A stretch of DNA of 64,000 bases from Papio anubis. Taxonomy: Eukaryota; Chordata; Mammalia; Primates; Cercopithecidae. The stretch covers positions 8,887,156 through 8,951,155 of the forward strand of contig NC_044990.1 of assembly GCF_008728515.1 (NCBI RefSeq), in the 5' to 3' direction. A program made the position numbers and the translations under genes. This document shows, piece after piece, positions 56,651-64,000 of the stretch. The first letter of the stretch is position 1; the number at the start of each line of letters is the position of its first letter. The notes beneath the pieces are model-generated. The model saw only the letters and a list, made by a program, of their open reading frames with translations. It was not told the origin of the DNA and made no database searches.

Positions 56651-59600
56651 TGCGGTTTATTTTGGGGTCTGGGGAACATAAAGCCTGTGTCCAGAACCAA
56701 AGCACTGTCCTAACCCCACACAGAACACTATCTACCCAAAGCCCCTTTGGCTGGCTTTGCTTTTTGCCATTTCGGCCTTGCTAAGGTGTGAGAAATGTTG
56801 CCACATCCATTGCATCTGCTGCAAAGGCATGCTAGTAATTATCAGTGATAACAGAATGAAAAGGAAACAGTTGGTTTTGAGCTTCTAACATATGGTATTG
56901 TTGGTTTTTTCTGAGAAGAGAGATCCTGCTTGTGCCCAAGGAATCCCTGAGGATCCCTATGCAGGATCCCCTCATCCCACAGCTTTGTGTCTCTACTCCA
57001 GAGCTGGCTATGTCCAGCCACTTCTGGGAAGTGGAGCATCTGATTGGTTACCCTGTGTCATAAAAGAGATGGCGTCTGAACTAACCTCTTTACACAGAGT
57101 TTCTCAGCACTTCTTCTGGGTCACACCCTCATAGCTCCATTCAGGCAAGGTATAGATTTGAGTGGAAATATCTGTCCTGAGCATTGAGGTACCACAGTGA
57201 TGCCAATGCAAGCCCCAGCACAGACAGCATGTCTGTGTTTCTACTGAGCTGGCAGATGGGTTTTAAAGCCAAGTTACAAGTGTGCCCAGGCACAGGGACA
57301 GCTGTGTGAGCGAAGGAACAGTTTTGTGCCAGGGAGGGAGAGAGGACCAGCTCTAGGGGGAACTATAGGCTCTGCAGGCTCAGAAAGAGGCAGGTGTGGT
57401 GGAAAACTCCCAGGAGCACCTCATCATTCCGTTCAGGCCTCCTGACTCATTAAGAGATTCTGGTGACAGCCCACCTCCCTGGCTTCAATCTCTCTAGCTG
57501 TAAGCCTGGGGATTGGAAAGACTTGGCACGGTCTTTCCTCCCCAAGGGTGCTGTGCTGGTGATGTTTGCAGAGTGCATCACACTCCTCTGATAAAACGTG
57601 TATCCTGAGTACAAAGTACCATCGTCACTATATTCCACGATGTGGCTAAATATAGGTGTGCGCCAATCTGCTGAAGAGTAGAGTATCTCTTCAGCATTTG
57701 CCTGGGAGAAACAAGTGGTCCAGTGGCTGCAGAGGATGCAGCAGAAAAGAGCTGGCATGCAGCAGCAGTGTACCTGAGACCAGGGCATGGAGAGAGGGAA
57801 AGGCCCTGCATGCCCCCCTGCTGGGCCGCTCCAGCCCACTGGATGACAGTGAGGCCTGAGTGCAGCAAGGCTGGAGTCCTACTGTGAAAGCCCACAGTAG
57901 CAGAGCCCCTGCCAGGAATGGAGCAAGGAGATCACAGATCACAGAGCACATTGCACCTGCCCCATGCAGTGGCAGAGCAAGACGCTCAAGGGCCTGGCAT
58001 TAAGAGGGACCATTCGAGGTAAAAGGGTAGGAGTCTCCCTTGTTTTTGTTTTTTGTTTTCCCACACAGTCCCAGAGGGTGCTGTGGTGTTCTGATACACT
58101 CCTTGTGTCAGAGCTGTTTTTCATTATGTCCAAGACAGAGCAGGCGTGAGAGCTGAGCATCCTCCCCTTGCTGCGCTCCGCTGGTCCCCAAGGCACCCTC
58201 CCCATGCGCCGCTTCCTTCCACTTACCACCCGCGCAGGGCGCCACACCCTGAGCTCTGCTTGTTCCCTCTTCAGACTGGCGGGTGGTTATAGAGGTGTTT
58301 GGGGTGTCAGCTCTGAAATGCTAAAAAATAATACCAGGCTTTCCATCCTGGGATGTCTCATTAGTGTGCTTACAAATGAGTCCCCCTGCAGTTTTTCAGC
58401 AATTGGCTAACAAGCTCTAATTTGAGCCTTTGGGCTGGACCTCGGCTCAGCAGGAGCAGACGCGGAGCAGATGCCTTCTCGGAGCTGCCTGTTTGGGGAA
58501 GCTGGTCAGTTTCCACTGTCTCAGCCTCCCACAACAGGGGAGCTGCAGGAAGGTTGAAAAAAGCACAGCAAAGCAGGGAGAGCCTCCTCGGTGGAGAGCA
58601 ACGCCCAGGTGGGTGTGGATGTGGAGAGCCGTGGGGCCCACCTGGGCGGGTGCAGGGGGGTGGGAGGAGGGGCCGAGAGCGCTCTCTAAGTTAAGGTCCA
58701 GGTGTGGAGGAGAGGACTTGGAAACCCTGCAGCAGCTTCCTGGCCCGGTGAAATGTTCTCGGCAGCAAGCATGAAGCTCTGATTTGTAAAAAAAATCAAT
58801 ACATCTTGCATGCCAACTATGCCTTCTCCAATCCTGCACTTGTGATGTCCGAGGTTGTCCTTCTGGGCCATGGAGCAAACCTTTCAGGGTTGAGTTCTTC
58901 TAGGTCATGTGGAGTGGGCCAGCTTTAATGAACCTGTCTAAAAGGAAGGAAGAGAAAGAGCTCGGCTCCTCAGGGGAACAAGGAGGACCTTGGCGGCGGT
59001 CTCACTCCTCACCAGCTCTTCACCTCAGATCTTGTCCTGACTTCCTGGTCCACTAACAGCCTCCTGGATAGAAGAGTCAGGTAATGATCCCCGCCTCCCA
59101 ACACTCATTGCTCAGTTTCAACAATCATCAACAATTTGCCAATCTCATTTCATCTCTCCTCTGATCTTTTTCCTTTTCTGGAGTATTCAGATCCTCACCT
59201 TCATCACCACTATTCGCTTATAAACCTCGTTTAAGGACAGGGATGCACCTCAGCTCAGTTATGTTTTGCTACGCACGTGGTACCCGTCTTCTGTGTTGCG
59301 AGATGTTTGAATTATACAGTTTTTAGTGCATTAAGTGTTAGCATTTGGAATCCAATCTGGCTCACTCTAGATGAGATATAGAGTTTTTATTTCTTCTCCT
59401 CTCCCTTTCTCCTTCTTGAGATGAAAACTTACCCAGCCTCCCCGCACCTCCCCCCACACCCTATATTGCCACTTGTTTTTCTTTCTTTCTTTTTTCTAAC
59501 CACACCCTGAGGCATTTCACTGGCAACTCTTTATTATCTAACCACAGTTCACCAGCCCAGAAGATGTTCTGAAAATTGACAGTGATCATGATATAGCCTG

Positions 59601-59744
59601 GGTCCAGAATACTTCTCTGTGCGATGGGTGTGTGTGAAGACAGACAGACCTGCCAGGCCCCATCAGGGAAGCTCTGTGTCTCCTTCACATTGGAGGGACA
59701 GAATATTATCTGGAGATGGAGAGTGCTTCTGAGAGTCTCTAGCA
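56651..59744. other. 3.1-kb unique block, GC-rich around 58.2-58.8 kb
   Basis: No interspersed repeat recognised. CpG-containing GC-rich DNA lies at 58165-58700. Many overlapping frames at 57450-58878 in several phases on both strands reflect high GC and low stop frequency, not a recognised protein. Confidence 0.5.
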
Positions 59745-60080
59745 CAGGGGTCCACAGCCTCGGATGGGTCCCAGTCCCAGTCTGTGGCCTGTTAGGAACC
59801 GGGCCACACAGCAGGAGGTGAGCAGTGGGCAAGTGAGCATTACCACGTGAGCTCTGCCTCCTGTCAGATCAGCCGGTGGCATTAGAGTCTCACACAAGCA
59901 TGAACCCTATTGTGAACTGTACAAGTGAGGGCTCTAGGTTGGGTTCTCCTTATGAGAATCTAATGCCTGAGGATGAGACAAAACAGTTTCATTCTGAAAT
60001 CACCCCCCCTGCTCTCCATCTGTGGAAAAATTGTCTTCCATGAAACCGGTACCTAATACCCCAAAATTTGGAGACCACTG
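59745..60080 (+). mobile_element. MER1B hAT-Charlie MITE with 8-bp duplication
   Basis: Left end caggggtccacagcc, right end tttggagaccactg. Inside: ctgtggcctgttaggaaccg, cagcaggaggtgagcagtgg, ggcattagagtctcac and attgtcttccatgaaaccgg, all MER1 text. Flanks ctctagca (59737-59744) and ctctggta (60081-60088) match at 6 of 8. About 336 bp, the full MER1B length. Confidence 0.93.
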
Positions 60081-60088
60081 CTCTGGTA

Positions 60089-61001
60089 GGCCTGCCTACT
60101 GGGCTTACTTTGCATATATGAAATTAATAATTATTCCTCATTTCAGAAATTTAAAATGTTACATTTATACTTCTTTCGTATTTCCAGCATTGTACCAAAG
60201 GTCAGTCCTAGAATGCTTTGTTTTAGCTGTTTTTCTTTCCTTAGGCAGAGAACAAAGATTGGAGGCTTCCTCCTGAGCGCACTGGGATGTGGCATTACAT
60301 TGGGGCTGCCGAGTGTCCTTACCTACAGCTACCCAGACGCAAAGGCAGGTGGGCAGGGCCAGGGAGTTCGATGCTTCACCTCCTTAAGTGAGAACTGCAT
60401 CATCCAAACAGTCAGCTCTCAGCCAGATGGCACCCCGAGGCTCTGTGAATTTCTCTCAGCACAACAAGCACATCTGCCAGTTGGGTTCCAGCGCTTGTTT
60501 TCTCTTTTCTTCTCGGCACTAGACACCAGGGCTTTAATTACACAGCCAAACTCAGCCGCAGAACACTCCCCAGTCTCATCCTGGCTGGGCCCAGGACCTC
60601 CCCACCTCTCCAAAAGCCCCAAAATGGAACGATTGTGGCTGGTCATCAGGGCCAGCGGGTGCAAAGGTGCTAAGTGGGCTGAGTCAACCCTGTACTTCCC
60701 TTGGTTCTCTCTGTAATGATCCCCTCTTCCTCACAGGCCCCCTTCGCCCTGATCTCGCCCTCCCACCTGCTATCGGAGGGCCCCTTATGGAGATGCTTGG
60801 CCAGGCCTAGACCTCAGCGCTCCCTTGGCGTGCCCTTTCCACTGGGCTTCCTCATGTCCTTAGTGCACGGGTACCCAGGGCAAGGCTTGGCCAGAGAGCT
60901 GCTCGGAAGCAACAGTTACTATGTAGACAACTGACAGAAATCTGTGTGGTTGTGCGGCCATCCTCCTTTGTCAGTCCTGCCCAGATATCCTGCTTTCCTC
61001 A
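60089..61001. other. Unique non-coding DNA with the longest open frame and a candidate exon
   Basis: The plus-strand frame 60156-60716 (186 codons) is the longest in the window. It has no recognised domain. Within it, a strong pyrimidine tract plus ag ends at 60244 and a gt follows cag at 60348, so 60245-60348 (104 nt) could be an exon. No repeat recognised. Confidence 0.45.
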
Positions 61002-61228
61002 TAACAGCCAGCATTTTTTTGAGCGCTCACTATGTGCCAGGCACTTTACTGTATTAACTCATTTAATCCTACAACAACCTTCTGAGGTAGGTGCTGCTGT
61101 TAATCTCATTTTACAGATGAGAAAACTGAGGCACAGAGAGGTTCAGCCACTTGTCCCAAATCACCCAGCTAGTAATGAGCAGAGGTGGGATTCATATCTA
61201 GGATTCAAGCCTGACTCAAGAGCCCAAA
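61002..61228 (-). mobile_element. Well-preserved MIR SINE, antisense
   Basis: gagcgctcactatgtgccag, ttaactcatttaatcctaca, ttacagatgagaaaactgag, gcacagagaggttcagccac, gtgggattcatatctaggat: nearly the whole MIR in reverse complement. Confidence 0.93.
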
Positions 61229-62067
61229 GGCTTTTAAAAGAAAACCTGAAACTACATACAATTCCATATGACATGGAAAAAATTGAATAAAGTTCTTGGC
61301 TCAAAGGTTGGCATTCTGATGCTTTCCTTTTCCGTTTTCATCTTCTCATTTCCACTTAAAAAAAAAATTATAGTTCTCACACAGTGACTGTGACAAGAGT
61401 AAATATGATAGTGGAGGTTCAGATAATGTGAAAAACGAGTGGAGGAGACAATTTTAGGTGGCTTTGCCGTGTCCTCTTCACCTGACAGAGGCGAGCACCC
61501 TTAGGTCTGGTTTATGATCTTGCCCAAGCCCCATAAAGGGAAGACCAAAACTCCTAGAAGCACCCTGCATTTTTAGAGTTGTTAGGGAAACGCGGTATGC
61601 AAAGCCTCTGTAAGGAAAGGATCCATCCTTAGGGATACGAGGATCTGCTAAAATTGTAAGGGACACGTGAATACGAGGGCGATCGACCTGTGATGATGAG
61701 TTGGCAAAAAATGAAAATACGCACAAACTCCCCACCATGGAGGAGGCCTCGTGTGCAGGAAAAGACATTGTCTCCGCCCTTTGGATGTGTTGAAGGATGC
61801 TCTAGAATAGAGAAATCCACTAAAAACTAAATAGCAGAGGAGCATGTAACACAAGACATAGTGCAATGGGAGTTTTGAGAGGGTATCAGGCAAATCAGCA
61901 AGGGGTAAGGGCAGAAGGATGAAGCTGTGGCTTTGAGAGAAGACTTGGAGGCTGGGGAGAGCTCAGATGCCACCAGGCAAGACCTTAGCCCCAACCCACA
62001 TGGTTGTTGCCTCCACTGTCCTTCCAAGATGCTCCAGCCAGGGCCCATGTCCATGCCCCCTGCATCT
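61229..62067. other. Unique DNA with CpG-retaining block
   Basis: No repeat recognised. 61470-61790 has many CpG dinucleotides in otherwise ordinary base composition. Minus-strand frames 61478-61893 overlap there. Confidence 0.45.
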
Positions 62068-62150
62068 CTTGCCTCTAGCTACGGTACCTGCCATGCAGCT
62101 GGTGCTCAATATACTTTTGTTTTAAAAAATCAGTGACTAAATGAATAAGC
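62068..62150 (+). mobile_element. L2/MIR-like 3' end, short
   Basis: gtacctgccatgcagctggt, gctcaatatacttttgtttt, gactaaatgaataag resemble the L2 terminus. Short. Confidence 0.45.
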
Positions 62151-62666
62151 ACAGCAATCGAGTTTTTAGCCATTAAGTCAGTCAGGTGTATGAAATTTGA
62201 AGAGCCACTTACACGTCTCCGTTGAATTCCCCTTTGTCTTGCCAGTTTCTCCCTCTTCCTTTACTGCACCTTTCAGATCTCTCAGCTTAGCCTTCATTCA
62301 CGGTGGCACTCACAGTGGGATATGTCAGGCTGCGTCCACTGTGTCATTCAGTGTGTCACCAGCACCTTGACTAGGACAAAGATAGCCTTGAAACAGTGGT
62401 TACCCTCACTAATGAGCATTATGCAATGACTTCACTGCCTTCTCTTGGTTCTTTTTGTCTCCATCCTGAATCCTACTGATGTGATCTTTGGTGATGGCGC
62501 TGGGTGAAGATGGTGCTGACGTAAGATGTGCACAGGCTCACCTCTAGCTCAGCCTCTACCTTACTTTGGAACTCCAAGCTCATCCCCCACTATACGATGG
62601 GGTGGCAGGACTTGCCCTGGATCCCCTACAGGGTTCTCACCGGAGAGACAGTTGGGAAAGCTCATT
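62151..62666. other. Unique non-coding DNA
   Basis: Nothing recognised. Confidence 0.45.
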
Positions 62667-62682
62667 GAAAAGTTACTGTTCT

Positions 62683-62967
62683 GGCCAGGTGCGGTGGCTC
62701 ACGCCTGTAATCCCAGCACTTAGGGAGGCCAAGGTGGGCGGATCACCTGAAGTCAGGAGTTTGAGACCAGCTTGGCCAACATGGTGAAGTCCTGTCTATA
62801 CTAAAAATACAAAAATTAGCCGGGCGTGGTGGTGGGTGCCTGTAATCCCAGCCACTTGAGAGGCTGAGGCTGGAGAATCACTTGAACCCAGGAGATGGAG
62901 GTTGCAGTGAGCTGAGATCATGCCATTGCACTCCAGCCTGGGCTACAAGAGCAAAACTCTGTCTCAC
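62683..62967 (+). mobile_element. AluSx SINE, plus strand, with perfect 16-bp duplication
   Basis: ggccaggtgcggtggctcac start, gaccagcttggccaacatgg AluS block, ends aaaactctgtctc. gaaaagttactgttct occurs at 62667-62682 and 63028-63043. The tail has become (CA)n plus AAAG. Confidence 0.97.
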
Positions 62968-62979
62968 ACACACACACAT

Positions 62980-63014
<35 letters not shown>

Positions 63015-63027
63015 AAAAGAAAGGAAA
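62966..63027. repeat. (CA)n microsatellite plus GAAA tract in the Alu tail
   Basis: cacacacacacacataaacacaca to about 63011, then aaagaaaagaaaggaaa. It lies wholly between the Alu body and its duplication, so it arose from the tail. Confidence 0.97.
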
Positions 63028-63043
63028 GAAAAGTTACTGTTCT

Positions 63044-64000
63044 ATTAAATGTATTCTCTCTAATGTATGAAATCTTTCTAAGTATAATGATTTGAGCTTT
63101 CTCCATAACTTCACTCCTTTTTACACCAATTTTTGTTTTAATGGGAAGAAAAAAAACCCTGTGCACTATTTCCTCCCTTACCTTTTTCTAGTTAGGATTA
63201 AACAGAAGAAAAATGGTGGTATCATTCCCAGAGGTCCTCAGCATTTGAACTTTACAATGGAAAACTCTTAATCCAAAGCTAAAATTCATATGTAACTGAT
63301 GTCCTTAAGCTAACGGTTGCTTGCACATTCTAAAAAGCTTTGTATTTCTGTCTTCATGTCAGTGTTCACTCTCTATTTCTCTTTAGCTATTTATCAGCCT
63401 CTGAGAAAATCTCCCGGCAGCTCCTCCCCACATAAAACTATTCCAAATCCATGTAAAACCCTTAATTTAATCAACACATTACCATTTCCTAACAAAGGGT
63501 AAATGAGATCAACTACATTTACACCAGGAAGAAAGGAAATTAATTTTACTCAATTATAAAAAGGAGAAGGCTTTACACAGGTAACAATTTAACAATTGTA
63601 GTAGTGGAGATTATGGAAAATTCTGAATCAGGATGCCAGAAGGTCACGCATCGCTGATAGGTTTCAAAATAACTCCGCAAATCCTCACAGCAACAATCTA
63701 GTGAAGGCCCAAGAACCGAGACAGTCCTTAAGAAATGAAAAGTGATGAGTGCCTAAAACAGGGAATTGCATAATAATCAGAAATTAGATTTGACACTGAT
63801 AACTCACCTGTAAATAATCCACAGAGCTTGCCTTTTAGCTACTTCTAAGACTTGTAGACAATGCATTGTTTAAGCCATGTTCATAAGACACCCTGCACCT
63901 TATTTTCTAGAACCAGAATTTTTTGTGGGTAGAAGGGAAGGAATCCAGGATTTATGGGAGATTTACAGTAAAATATAAACTAAGATGATTAAAACAAAAT
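63044..64000. other. Unique AT-rich DNA to the window end
   Basis: No gene or repeat recognised. The minus strand reads tttacag then gtgagt at about 63806-63812, a lone good donor motif. Confidence 0.45.

Noticed and set aside
57450..58878. Cluster of overlapping 60-143 codon frames
   Set aside because: Present in many phases on both strands because the DNA is GC-rich and stop-poor; no domain or conserved start.
1..64000. Bacterial or phage defence, biosynthetic or mobile gene cluster
   Set aside because: No operon-like run of open frames, no Shine-Dalgarno-start pairs, and Alu, L1 and MIR throughout show a primate chromosome.

Overview
This window is non-coding primate DNA. I find no protein-coding gene, rRNA or tRNA that the sequence supports, no CRISPR array and no bacterial or phage-type system. 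It carries about 22 Alu copies or fragments (dimeric, 7SL-derived SINEs found only in primates), together with L1, L2, MIR, MaLR/ERV LTRs and Tigger/hAT DNA transposons. The youngest-looking Alu (20738-21032, minus strand) carries a set of base changes that I associate with the AluYR-type subfamilies of Old World monkeys rather than human AluY. My best guess is therefore an Old World monkey such as a macaque, baboon or green monkey. This rests on remembered subfamily consensus sequences. Repeat family names are also assigned from memory, by eye, without an alignment.

Layout. 1-8 kb: mostly unique AT-rich DNA with a Hsmar1/MADE1-type inverted repeat, two Alus, an MLT1-like LTR and a hAT element split by an Alu. 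8-9.5 kb: an AluJ, a solo ERV1-type LTR with perfect 4-bp target duplications, a MER5-type hAT and MIR remnants. 9.5-17 kb: largely unique, with two AluJ, an MLT1-like LTR, a CpG cluster and TG/TA microsatellites. 17-24 kb: a stack of nested insertions (L1M split by an LTR-like element that is split by an Alu, then a further insertion and a hAT), the diagnostic Alu, and a 1.8-kb 5'-truncated L1. 24-30 kb: MIR, Alus, MER5A, an unexplained diverged local duplication, an antisense MLT1 and a complete Tigger-type MITE. 30-33.7 kb: the longest repeat-poor block, with CpG clusters. 33.7-40 kb: ancient L2/MIR interrupted by MaLR LTRs, plus L1M with a mosaic Alu inside. 40-52 kb: mostly unique, with Alus, L2, MIR, a GA tract, a 290-bp CA-rich array and a MER8-type Tigger. 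52-56 kb: an MLT1-like LTR containing an AluJ, an AluY and a near full-length Tigger1 with a decayed transposase. 56-64 kb: mostly unique, with a MER1B hAT, a well-preserved MIR, an AluSx with perfect 16-bp target duplications and a CA array.

The open reading frames are short, have no recognisable domains and overlap on both strands, or are read through repeats. The window is most likely intergenic or deep intronic. A few unique segments have exon-like splice-site pairs or keep CpG dinucleotides. These are reported as hypotheses only.
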